NCBI GenBank assembly: GCA_037157565.1
Contig: JAZHRO010000062.1
Span: forward strand, 8,928,001 to 8,992,000
Direction of reading: 5' to 3'
Length of the DNA: 64,000 bases
Origin: Thalassia testudinum
Taxonomy: Eukaryota > Streptophyta > Magnoliopsida > Alismatales > Hydrocharitaceae
The notes under the pieces are model-generated. The model was not told the origin of the DNA, made no database searches, and was given only the letters and a program-made list of their open reading frames with translations. The position numbers and the translations under genes are program-made. Shown here piece after piece: positions 35,442-46,665 of this stretch (the first letter of the stretch is position 1; every line of letters begins with the position of its first letter).

Positions 35442-36674
35442 CAGAATTTACTTTATTGTTTATTGCATTTCTTTGCATTTACGTAGCACTAACCCTACTT
35501 GTCTTTTATCTACTGTCTTGAAGGTACCCTAGCATGGAGATCCAAGTGTGGTAGATTAGAGTAAAGTGCGGGTAGAGTGTTTTGTAATTGTCCCCCACAC
35601 CAGCCCCACCTTAGTTTTCATTCCATAACCTAATAACTCAAACCCAAATCAACTTAGTTGCTTTTTATAAACCCTAGGATAGATTTGGTTGTTTGTTTGC
35701 CACCTCCACTCACCTCGCCATTGACATAAATAAAAAAAAAAAAAAAAAAAGTGCTATCTGATTGTGGGATTTTCTGAAAGCTACACACTTAACACCCACA
35801 ACTTCTTATCCTAAGGCACACAATCACTCTGATTCTACCACTTAACTGGGATCTGACCTGTGGACTCGGTACACTTCAACTAAATACACATAAGTGAGTA
35901 GAAATCTGAATAGGTTAAGCATTCTTGAGTGCCTTAACTAAGTGGTGCAATAGGGCAAATGAATGAGCTATCTGGGCCGCACCACTCAATCTAAAACTGA
36001 TCCATGAAGTAGCTTGCCACTTAAGGTTGATTCTTAGGGCTGAACTAGGCACTCCACATTATTTTCTATTTTTAAAGGAACATATCATCACCCGTGCTTT
36101 CAAAACTTGGAGTGTTCTACTAAACCTTGATTGAACCAACCTAAGAATTAAACCCTAAAAGCTACTAAACAAAGTTAAATCCTAAAATACACACCATCAA
36201 ATAACCTTGTTTGAAAACCCTGGTTGTGCACGCACACACATTTTAATTGATCATTAAGGGCACAACTCGTCTAAAGGGCCCATCACATTCCTGAAGCACA
36301 ATTATCCCAAGACTAACTAAAATTGATTAGACATTGGCCCTAAGGACTGGTTCCCTCGTCGGGATCCAGATTGAGATTGTTCACGATTAACCTGCATATA
36401 CTAGTTAATCTAATGTCTAGCTAGGGGAGTAGCGTCAAACGCCCGTAGCTGGGGGGTGCACTAGGAACAGGAGGCGTGAGCAAAAGAAAGAACCTTCTCC
36501 CCAGTCCCTCCTTCTAACTGGTTGGATTGCTTGGACATAAGTAGAGTAAATCGTCTATAATCTTAAGACGGATTCTGAGAGTCTGTAGACCTTTAGGCTA
36601 CCCAACCTAAGGATAGGCTTGTATTTTTGTATTGCAGGGCTCCTTTCTCTTCTGATTTCCCTCCTTACTTCACC
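35442..36674 (+). other. D unit 1 leader
   Basis: About 1.2 kb without a supported gene. An A18 run lies at 35733-35750 (a TAAA repeat in unit 2). Just before the ORF is TATTTTTGTATTGCAG (ending 36638), an excellent match to a plant 3' splice site; unit 2 has TAG at the same place. Confidence 0.7.
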
Positions 36675-37964
36675 ATGTACCCTTCCACATCCTACACACA
36701 TTTCACATCCTATCCTCCTACCACCACTTACGCCCAAGATGATTACTATCCTGACTTAACTTGTAATTATCCATCCATTAGCTGGGATGACTTTGATTGG
36801 GGATATGAATCTGGACTTCAGTGTCCAGGGCCTAACCTTGGACAACAAGACTATGATTATTATCCTTCCTAGAGCTATAATGATTATGGATCTCCATCCT
36901 TTGATGACCAAACCAACCCGATCTACAATAAGGAAGGATATCATGAATATAACACCAACCCTCCCCAGTATTCCACTGAATATAGGTCGCCACCATCCTT
37001 TGAACAACCTAGAATGACCCACTTTCAGAGAGGGACCCGAGAACCTCGACATCTTGACTCCCCTAGATTCAACCCAAACCCACCCAAACCTAAATCGAAC
37101 TAGTCGATTCAGGTGAACCAGATCCAAGATAGAGTGTTGGCTAATTTGAGGAACACCATACAATCATTAGAAGCCCAGCCAACACCATGCACTGAAGCAC
37201 TGGAGCCTATGATCAAAATGATTGATGAACTTAATAGTTCTCTATTGGATTTGCTCCAAAGTGTTAGGGGTAGGGATTTGGGTGAGTTTCTTCTTGGGAA
37301 ATTGTCGAGGTTGACAATGAAATTTGTGGTTGCACTAGTCAAATCTTGGGATAATTCTCAAGATGAACCCTCTTCAGGAGAGCCAATGTCTGAACTCGCT
37401 CAGGCACCTGTCAGGGGGGATACATATTCAAAGATTGGATATGACCAGATTGGTCTAGAGCAACCCTTTGAGGATGAACCGATTGATTTACCTGAGATCC
37501 CCAAGTCAGGAAACGAAGAAAATTATGTCTCCTTGGATGATGAAATGACTTGTGATGTTGAGACATATACAAATGAGGATCATGAATTCTTTGATTTTGA
37601 GGGTGAGGAATCTCTTAGTGAAGTCTCACTTAAGCTTGAGGAGAATGATTTTAGTGAGACATACGGGCCCGAGGAGTATGACGACCAATTTGGTAGGTCG
37701 ACTATTAAGGATTCTTATTCGGTTATGGCTAACTTGGAGGATCCGATACCCGACGACTCAATTATTAGCCCCTTTCCTCAACCACACCCCAAAGAGCTAA
37801 ATGAACATACTTTTGAGATCATTGTGCCCAAGTCAATCCTGATTCAGCCACAATCGTTTGACTTGGGTACTTTAGATGGGGTGTACAATGATTTGGAGGT
37901 CCCGAAAACCTTGATTTCAGAGGATAGGAAGTTGGAAATAAAAATTTGGGAGGTTAATTTTTGA
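36675..37964 (+). pseudogene. Family D acidic protein of unknown function, copy 1
   Basis: One frame of 430 codons interrupted only by TAG at 36870-36872 and 37101-37103; both are CAG in unit 2, so both are C-to-T changes. The N-terminal ~130 residues are Tyr/Pro/Asp/Ser-rich and probably disordered (YYPDLTCNYPSISWDDFDWG, QQDYDYYPS). Next comes a predicted helical segment (RVLANLRNTIQSLEAQP, MIKMIDELNSSLLDLLQSV, LGEFLLGKLSRL). The tail is strongly acidic (DEPIDLPEIPKSGNEENY, FDFEGEESLSEVSLKLEEND). No Gag, zinc-knuckle, protease, RT or integrase motif and no clear membrane segment, so an envelope role is not supported. A continuation in another frame (37978-38388) may be a former C-terminus. 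Confidence 0.65.
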
Positions 37965-39761
37965 GGAAAAAACAAGTTTGGATAGAAGGGTACCTATTGA
38001 CCTGAAACCACCTATCTTCTATACGGACCCTTATGATATCTTTCACGTGCGACCCAAGCCAGGAATAATTGATTATTTTTCTGAGCTAGATGTTAAGTGG
38101 ACAACCGCACCTATTGAACCATCTTTACCCATTGTCCGACAGTTTGGTCTTGGGTTGCACACCATTAAACCGCAGGCCCGGCCCTGCAAACACAACAACC
38201 TTCGGTTCTGGGTGATTTTCATCCAGAACCTGAGAACCACTCGACCCTGGGGCATGGGTCTGCACCATAATCTCGTCCACGTCTGTGGACATCTTCTGTG
38301 GACGGGTTTCAAGATCAACCTTTTGATTTTGACTCTGACCTGCACTTGTGAATTCTCAATTTCTTCTTTGTATGTATGTTATGCCTAGCTAAAGGCATTA
38401 AACTTAGCGTGTGTGTATACACTCTTCTCTCTGCGGAGATGACCAGATTTTCACGACACTCAGGTGATGTTCTGTTTACTCCGCCCTTTTCATGTCTTTA
38501 TTTTTACAATGAGGGCATTGCATCATTCAGGCTTGGGAGGGTGGATAATCAATTCCTGAAATCATTATGTTAACTCTGTAGAATTTCTTTTAGTTTCTTA
38601 GAAAATTAAAAAAAAAATTAAAAATTTGAAAAAAAGATAAAAAAAGAAAGAAATTAGGAAAAGAGAACTTAGGCATTTGGAAGTTATTAAATTTAGGAAA
38701 TGATACGAGAGGACCTAAACACTTTGACACTTCAGGTCTTTGAGCTTAATATGTCCGAGTGTCCGCTCGAATGTGGATTTAGTCTCGAGTCCTTGCCAAT
38801 TAAAATTTATTTTAATTTGGTAAATAATTTGGGATGATAAGTATGCGACTTATCAACCCACCCTCTGATTTGGGGGGACTGTAAGCCTAAGCATCTACAC
38901 ACATTTTTTGCACTGACTCACTTTCCGACGGTTTTCACGGAAATTGGGTAGCAAATGGACCGACTTGGGTGGTATGGCTGGCAAGTTGGTGGTAACAGCT
39001 CATCTGTAGGTTGTCCAAAGCCCAGCCACAAGGCCATTTTCGTTGTACTGCCTTTAGGTAAATCTTAGATCAGGGAAGCCACCTACTTATATAAAAAAAG
39101 GAAACACTCAAAAAGAAAAGAAAAAGAAAAAGGAGAAAAAAAACCACACTTCATCGCATGAGTATGGTTGGCAAGTTGTCGGTGGTAACAGCTCATCGGC
39201 CGGTTGTCCAGAACCCAGCTCACATAAAAAAAAAGCACAATAATTCCAAAAACACTTAGGGAAGAAGCGGGGAAGTAGAATAAACCAGGGAGATATATAC
39301 TGGGTTCGCCCTTGTGTTGACCCATAAATAAAAGAAGTAGGGAGAAAGCTACCGATTGTAGAGATAAACCTTTAGGCAAGGTCACCTAGGGTCGTAGAAA
39401 CTCGAAGTCCGTCTTAACGGCCTTTTTGTGAGTTTATCACTTTTTCATAAAGATGCTTAGTACTTAGAGTCCTTTTCGAGTCTTGGGCAGGTCGGGTAGC
39501 CGTAAAAAGTTATCTTGGAACTCTCAAAATCCAAAAGTACAAATAAAATTAGAAAAGAAGAAAAATAAAAAAATAAAAAAATATATATCTTCCATTCTCA
39601 AATAAGGCGAGAACTTAGGCAGTCTGCTTTCTGGCAGACACCAGGGTACTGTTGAGTTTTCGTAGTTTAGGACCTTAGTTGAAATTTTCTATTGTTAATA
39701 AACAACTTAGGCCTAAGTGATCTAATCCCAATTCTACTTTTATACAAAGCATATAGTTTAA
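37965..39761 (+). other. D unit 1 3' region
   Basis: A short possible coding tail to about 38390, then untranslated. ATGAGGGCATTGCA (38509-38522) precedes a worn internal purine tract GGGAGGGTGG (38535-38544). Two copies of a ~58-bp repeat (38971-39027 and 39161-39219) contain GGTGGTAACAGCTCATC and have complementary ends GCTGG/CCAGC. Confidence 0.7.
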
Positions 39762-39798
39762 TTTTGCTAGGGACTAGCAAAACATAGGCATGGGGGTA
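39762..39798 (+). other. D unit 1 polypurine tract and hairpin
   Basis: Perfect 9-bp arms TTTTGCTAG (39762-39770) and CTAGCAAAA (39774-39782) around GGA, then CATAGGCATGGGGGTA, then the LTR start at 39799. Confidence 0.9.
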
Positions 39799-41508
39799 TG
39801 ATGTAAACACATTTGTTGAGGGTAAAATGCCTATTCATGCATGTTCCGAGGCTTAGATTTGCATTTCATGTTATAAATATTGCATAGCATGCATCATTCT
39901 GCATTTAGATTAGTTATATATAATTTAGGTTAATTGCATCCTTTTGTGGTTAGGAGAGAAGGATATTTATTTTGGAGCCTCGGATTGACGATCCAACCGT
40001 ACGGATCTGATCAAGACGACAATCGAAGTCCAACGCCTCTGAAATCGCCTCGATCGGAGTCCCGTAGCACCATATGCAGTCCGAGGAAGATCAACGGCCA
40101 AGGGACTAGGAGACATAATTCGGAGCTTCAAATGATAAATCCGACCATGCGGATGGATTCGAGTCAATAATTGCAGCCTAACGATGTGAAAATCGACTCA
40201 ATTCGAACTCAGTAGCAGCCCCTACAACAAGATGGATGGCCCAGACTGCGCCACATGGCGCAGCCTAGGCCACCAGCACACGCACGCAACATCGCACGCG
40301 CGCAACAATGCAGATGCGCGCACGGGCGCATAGGCACTCATGCGCGCAACACCAGCGTGTGGGTGCGTCCATGCGAGCGGTGAGGCAGGAGTAGTGCCGG
40401 CGCAGCATGAGGTGGACTACAACGATGCATGAGCTGGACTTACTGCAACGCTTACAGTCGTCGGTAATTCATCGCATGCCAGCAAGGCCAGCTGTGGGCG
40501 CACGTGGCACCGCACGCCCACACGCAGGAGCGCATGCGCACAGCGTAGCGCCAGTGCGTGGGCGTGCTCGTGCGCGACAAGGGGTGGGGGAGTGCAACGC
40601 CAGCTATGCATGGGCTGGACCTACAGCGATGCATGAGCTGGACTTACAGCGATGCTTACATCCGTCAGAAATTCATCGCATGCCAGCAAAACCAGCTATG
40701 GGCACCAGCGGGCATGAGGTGCCTACAGCGACGTTTCCAGCAATGGCCTGGATGTCACTAATGGTCCCATACCTATTTTTGCCTCTTCTCCTCCACTATA
40801 AAAGGACCTACACCCCCTCCCTTCCAAGCCATCTCTACCTACTCTACTCCCACTTACTCCCAAGCTCTAACAAGCCTACCAACGCTCCATTAGAGCTTGT
40901 TCTCAAGCTCCTAAGGTGCCTATTAGTGTAACGAACCTCTGCCCCACCAAATACTCCTCCAACTTCCCATCTCCCTTCGTAGGTTGCCTTGGAGTCGTCC
41001 GCCCACCTCCATTCCGATAGCAGATCACCTCCGTCTTCTCACCTCCATTCCAAAGCCACGCCGAAGCTTTCCTCAACCCGACATCCTTCTGCATCTCACC
41101 TCCGTTGTTCCGCTCCTCACCTCTTTCGTCCAAGCTTCCACCAGGCACCATCGTCTTGCTGAATAGCCGATTCGGCATATTTCCTCTCACCCCCCTCTCT
41201 TTTTATGCTTTCATAGTAGATTGTAATAGACATTGGATTGATATATATACCATTTTCGTTCCACATCTCTATCTTGTGATACGTTTGCTTGTTTCTTATA
41301 AAAATGCAAAAAAATAACAAGACCCTAAATTACCAAAAAGAAACGAATTGAAGCGTGGTTTTCACGTAAAGTAAATGTCACCTCCCTGTGTTTGAGCCTG
41401 GACTTCCTTGGACTTTCGGTATATATTTTATTTGATTGACGTGCTTTGCAACTACGGCGACGGGTTACTCGTAACCCCAATTTCTAACATGTGAAACACG
41501 CCTGACCA
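39799..41508 (+). repeat. Family D LTR b (shared middle LTR)
   Basis: 1710 bp, the longest family D LTR because the CpG-rich domain (about 40230-40720) holds an extra ~200-bp copy around GCATGAGCTGGACTTAC. Serves as 3' LTR of unit 1 and 5' LTR of unit 2. TATA box at 40797-40805. Confidence 0.9.
40797..40805 (+). promoter_or_regulatory. TATA box of LTR b
   Basis: TATAAAAGG in the same context as LTR a. Confidence 0.66.
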
Positions 41509-42758
41509 TTCGGGCGTCGTTTCCAGGGAGGCAACGGAATTTACTTTATTATTTTCTGTGTTTCTTTGCATTTACATAGCACTAACCCTACTTGTCTTTG
41601 ATCTACTGTCTTGCAGGTACCCTAGCATGGAGATCCAAGTGTGGTAGACCATAGTAAAGTGCAGGTAGAGTGTTTTGTAAGTGTACCCCACACCACCCCC
41701 ACCTTAGTTTTCATTCCATAACCTAATAACTCAAACCCAAATAAACTTAGGTGCTTTCTGTAAACCCTAGGATAGATTTGGTTGTTTGTTTGCCACCTCC
41801 AATCACCTCGCCATCCACATAAATAAATAAATAAAATAAAATAAAGTGTTATCTGATTGTGGGATTTTCTGAAAGCTACACACTTAACACCCACAACTTC
41901 TTATCCTAAGGCTATTCTACCACTTAATCGGGATCTAACCTATGGACCCGGTACATTTCAACTAAATACACATAAGTGAGTAAAAATCTGAATAGGTCAA
42001 ACATTTCTATGTGCCTTAACTAAGTGGTGCAATAGGCCAATTGATTGAGTGGTTTGGGTCGCACCACTCAATCTAAAACTGATTCATTAAGTAGCTTGCC
42101 ACTTAGGGTTGATTTTTAGGACTGAACCAGGCACTCCACATATTATTTCTAATTTTGAAAGGAATATATCTACACTAGTGCTTTCAAAACTTGGAGTGTT
42201 CTACTGATCCTTGATTGAATATACCTAAAGATTAAACCCTAAAAGCTACTAAACAAGGTTGAACCTTAAAAGACACATCATCAAATAACCTTGTTTGAAA
42301 ACCCTGGTTGTGCACGCACACACATTTTAACTGATCATCAAGGGCACAACCCATCTAAAGGGCCCATCACATTCCTGAAGCACCATTGTCCCAAGCCTAA
42401 CTAAAATTGATTAGACATTGTCCCTAAGGACTGGTTCGCTCGTCGGGATCCAGATTGAGATTGTTCACGATTAACCTGCTTATACTAGTTAATCTAATGT
42501 CTAGCTAGGGGAGTAGCGTCAAATTCCCGTAGCTAGGGGGTGCACTAGGAACAGGAGGCGTGAGCAAAAGGAAGAACCTTCTCCTCAGTCCCTCCTTCTA
42601 GCTAGTTGGATTGCTTGGACATAAGTAGAGTAAATCATCTATAATCTTAGGATGGATTCTGAGAGCCTGTAGACCTTTAGGCTACCCAAACTAAGGACAG
42701 GGTTGTATTTTTGTATTGTAGGGTTCCTTTCTCTTCTGATTTCCCTCCTTACTTCACC
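41509..42758 (+). other. D unit 2 primer-site remnant and leader
   Basis: Counterpart of 35424-36674 with scattered substitutions and small indels. No gene supported. A TAAA microrepeat at about 41819-41845 replaces the A18 run. Confidence 0.7.
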
Positions 42759-43503
42759 ATGTACCCTTCCACATCCTACACACATTTCACATCCAATCCT
42801 CCTACCACCACTTATCCCCAAGAGGATTACTATCCCGACTTGACTTGTAATTACCCATCCACTAACTGGGATGACTTTGATTGGGGATATATATCTAGAC
42901 CTTAGTGTCCAGGGCCTAACCCTGGACAACACGGCTATAATTACTACCCTTCCCAGAGCTATAATGATTATTGATCTCCATCCTTTGATAACCAAACCAA
43001 CCCGATCTACAATCAGGAAGGGTATCATGATTATAACACCTACCCTCCCTAGTATTCCACTGAATATATGTCACCACCATCATTTGAACAACCTAGAACG
43101 ACCTACTTTCAGGGAGGGACCTGAGAACCTCAACATCTTGACTGCCCTAGACTCAACCCAAACCCACCCAAACTTGAATCGAACCAGTTGGTTCAGGTGA
43201 ACCAGATCCAAGATAGAGTGTTGGCTAATTTGAGGAACACCATACAATCTTTAGAAGCCCAGCCAACACCATGCACTGAAGCATTGGAGCCTATGATCAA
43301 AATGATTGATAAACTTAATAGTTCTCTATTGGATTTGCTCCAAAGTGTTAGGGATAGAGAACTGGGTGAGTTTCCTCTTGAGAAATTGTCGAGGTTGAGG
43401 ATGAAATTTGTGATTGCACTAGTCAAATCTTGGGATGATTCTCAAGATGAACCTTCTTCAGGAGAGCTAATGTCTGAACCCGCTCAGGCGCCTGTCGCGG
43501 GGG

Positions 43504-45734
43504 TGATAAATGCCAGTTTATCATCGTTCTTATGCATTAAAACAAACCTAGCTCTTAGGATTTTACTCCACAAACTGGTTTTTGGGCTGCATTTAGGCAT
43601 AAAATAGGTTAGGCATGCATTGCATTTTTTATTGTCTTTTTGATATGTTTTTGTGAGTGTTAGGGATGAACAGATATACAGATCCCTAAAACCCTAGCTC
43701 TCAAGAAGGCAAATGGTGAAGGAGAAGCTCAGACTAGCTGGAACTCAGCTTGATCCAACTCACCAGAGCTGGAACCTAGCTCACTTGAACTAGGGTTAGC
43801 TCATCCCAGCTCCATTCAGCTAATCTCAGCTGAATGGTAGCTCAAGAGAGTTCATCTTATCTCACCCTAGCTCAAGTCAGCTCAGATCCAGCTCAACTTA
43901 GCTGAGTCTAGCTCATCTCAGCTCCCACTAGTCCACAGGGAGCTCTAGCTAGCTCAACTGAGTTGACAGGAGTTCACCCCAACTCAGATCCGGCTACATC
44001 CAGCTCCACTCAACTCCAGCCAGCTGAAGAAGAACTCATCCCAGCTCAGGAAGCTCAAGTTCGGCTCCCGGGGACTCAGCTTAGCTCAACTTAGTTGAGC
44101 TAAGCTACCTTAGCTACCTCAACCAGCTTGATCCTCCCTGGGAGCACCTGACCTAGCTCACCTCAGCTCATTATGGTAGAAGCTAGCTCACTTTAGCTTG
44201 GCTTAGCAGCTAGCAAAGAACTAGCAAGTTAAGCCAACTAGAGTAGCTCCATGCCAGCCTCTTCAGCAGTAGCCAGCTCTAGTTTCAGCTCCAGACTTCT
44301 TCTCCTTAGCTCCTCCCTCTAAACCCTAGCTCCAACACCTTCTCCTCTACTCCTCCATTAGCTAAGCTAGCTTAGCTATGCTCCAACTTCCTTTGCTTGT
44401 ACCACCCCAAAAACCCACCTAACAACTCCACCCAACTAGCTCCACCTAAACTCCACATAAGCTAACCTACTTGGCACCAACCTAGCCTACCCACCACCTC
44501 CAAAAGACAACTAAAAGTGGTGCTAAAACCACCCTAACCACCCCCTTGATGGTGCCACTTTTCCCTCCAAAAACCCCCTTCATCTCCACCATACACCTCT
44601 CCTTAAAACCATCTCCACCATCCACCTAACCCCCCTTCTAGAAGACCCTAGGTTGGCGCCAAAATGGTGGTGTCTCTCCACCACCAAAAGCCACCAACAC
44701 CACCATAACCACCCCCTTTAACACCCCTTGGGTTGGCGCCAAACACCCTTGGCCATAGGATCACCAACCACCTCCATCCTTCCATCCTAGCCCTCCATTT
44801 CAAGGGGCACCTTAACCCCCCATCCTACCCTATAAAAAGACCACTACCCACCACCATTCAAATCATCCTTGGCTAGCAAATACACTCTCATATTCTACCT
44901 AGAAGCCCACGCCCAAGAGATAAGAAGAAGAAGAAGATTAAGGGGATATTCTGTCCCCTTGGTGCCTTCCCCTCTTCTCTTCTCTCTTGAGTCACGCCAG
45001 CCAAAGGAGAAGCCAGGCAAGGAAGATCTTTGGTGGAGATCTTGAAGGTGGTCCACACCACCTTGGAGGAGGTTTTGAGGGTGGTGCACGCCCACCCCTT
45101 GGAGAGAGCATTGAAGGTGGTAGCTTCCACCTTGGAGGAGCTCTCAAGGAAGGAGAAGAAGGAGGCCCTCTTTTCAAGCCAAGGAGCAGCTAGGCTTGGA
45201 GCAAGAAGACTCCCTTCTTCACCAAATTTTGCAAAAGGATTAGTGTTTCTTTATTTTCTTTTAAATTTGTTTAGTTCTAGTAGAAGCATTCCTCTACTTG
45301 TCCTTGAAAAGAACACTAATTCTAGTTAATTAAATTACCTTCTTTTAGCTTTATTGCAATTGTTACTTTTGGTTCTAGCACTTGTTTCACCTCTTCTTCC
45401 TAATTACTCTAGGCCTCCACTTGCCTAGAGTGAGCTTAGGAAGAAGATATGTCTATCTTTTAAGTTTTAGTTGAGCAATTGTAGGTGTTAGTACTTTCCG
45501 TTACAATTTGCATTTTGCCCTCGTCTTTTCAAAACAAAAAAATTACATATTTAAAATACCAAAAAGAAAGTTGAGATGTGTTTTCAGCAAGAGAATTGAA
45601 TTGCAATTTTTGCCTCCTTGGATGACCCTAGATACTCCCCTATCTAGGTTTATAAATTTAAAAGTGTATGCGAATTCGCGTGTTACAACGACGTTAAAAA
45701 CCCGCTTTTACAAATCACGCGTATTTCTCTATTA
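43504..45734 (+). repeat. Solo LTR, family A
   Basis: 2231 bp, TGATAAATGCCAG...CTCTATTA (final CA mutated to TA), flanked by GGGGG at 43499-43503 and 45735-45739. It carries the AGCT-rich domain (about 43725-44385), palindromes and a TATA box at 44831-44839. It inserted into the D unit 2 ORF and later lost its internal region by LTR recombination. Confidence 0.93.
44831..44839 (+). promoter_or_regulatory. TATA box of solo family A LTR
   Basis: TATAAAAAG; if active it would drive transcripts through the rest of the D unit 2 ORF in the sense direction. Confidence 0.62.
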
Positions 45735-46665
45735 GGGGGATACATATTCAGAGATTGGAGATGACCAGATTGGTTTAGAGCAACCCTTTGAGGATGAACC
45801 GATTGATTCACACGAGAACCAAATCCAAGATAGAGTGTTGGCTAATTTGAGGAACACCATACAATCTTTAGAAGCCCAGCCAACACCATGCATTGAAGCA
45901 TTGGAGCCTATGATCAAAATGATTGATGAACTTAATAGTTCTCTATTGGATTTGCTCCAAAGTGTTAGGGATAGGGAACTGGGTGAGTTTCTTCTTAGGA
46001 AATTGTCGAGGTTGAGGATGAAATTTGTGATTGCACTAGTCAAATCTTGGGATGATTCTCAAGATGAACCTTCTTCAAGAGAGCCAATGTCTGAACCGGC
46101 TCAGGCACCTGTTGGGGGGGATACATATTCAGAGATTATAGATGACCAGATTGGTCTAGAGCAACCCTTTGAGGATGAACCGATTGATTCACCCGAGAAC
46201 CCCAAGTCGGGAAACGAAGAAAATTATGTCTTCTTGGATGATGAAATGACTTGTGATGTTGAGACATATACAAATGAGGATCATGAATTCTTTGATTTTG
46301 AGGGTGAGGAATCTCTTAGTGAAGTCTCACTTAAGCTTGAGGAGAATGATTTTAGTGAGACATACGGGCCCGAGGAGTATGACGACCAATTTGGTAGGTC
46401 GACTATTAAGGATTCTTATTCGGTTATGGCTAACTTGGAGGATCCGATACCCGACGACTCAATTAGTAGCCCCTTTCCTCAACCACACCCCGAAGAGCTA
46501 AATGAACATACTTTTGAGATCATTATGCCCAAGTCAATCCTGATTCAGCCACAATCGTTTGACTTGGGTACTTTAGATGGGGTGTACAATGATTTGGAGG
46601 TCCCGAAAACCTTGATTTCAGAGGATAGGAAGTTGGAAATAAAAATTTGGGAGGTTAATTTTTGA

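Larger units (their letters stand above)
42759..46665 (+). pseudogene. Family D acidic protein, copy 2 (split by solo LTR)
   Basis: Homologue of 36675-37964. First part 42759-43503 has stops at 42903, 42972, 43050 and 43122. It is cut by a family A solo LTR (43504-45734, GGGGG duplication) and resumes in phase at 45740. It then contains an in-frame 381-bp (127-codon) tandem duplication: the segment from GAACC at 43199 is repeated from GAACC at 45816. From 45816 to the stop at 46665 the frame is fully open. The acidic tail (EENYVFLDDEMTCDVETY, FFDFEGEESLSEVSLKLEE) is nearly the same as copy 1. Function unknown. Confidence 0.65.

Noticed and set aside
36180..36200. Telomere-like CCCTAAA and AAACCCTAA motifs here and elsewhere
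   Set aside because: Single scattered occurrences, never in tandem.
36675..37964. Envelope-like gene (as in some Athila elements)
   Set aside because: No signal peptide, membrane segment or Cys pattern; the acidic soluble composition argues against it.
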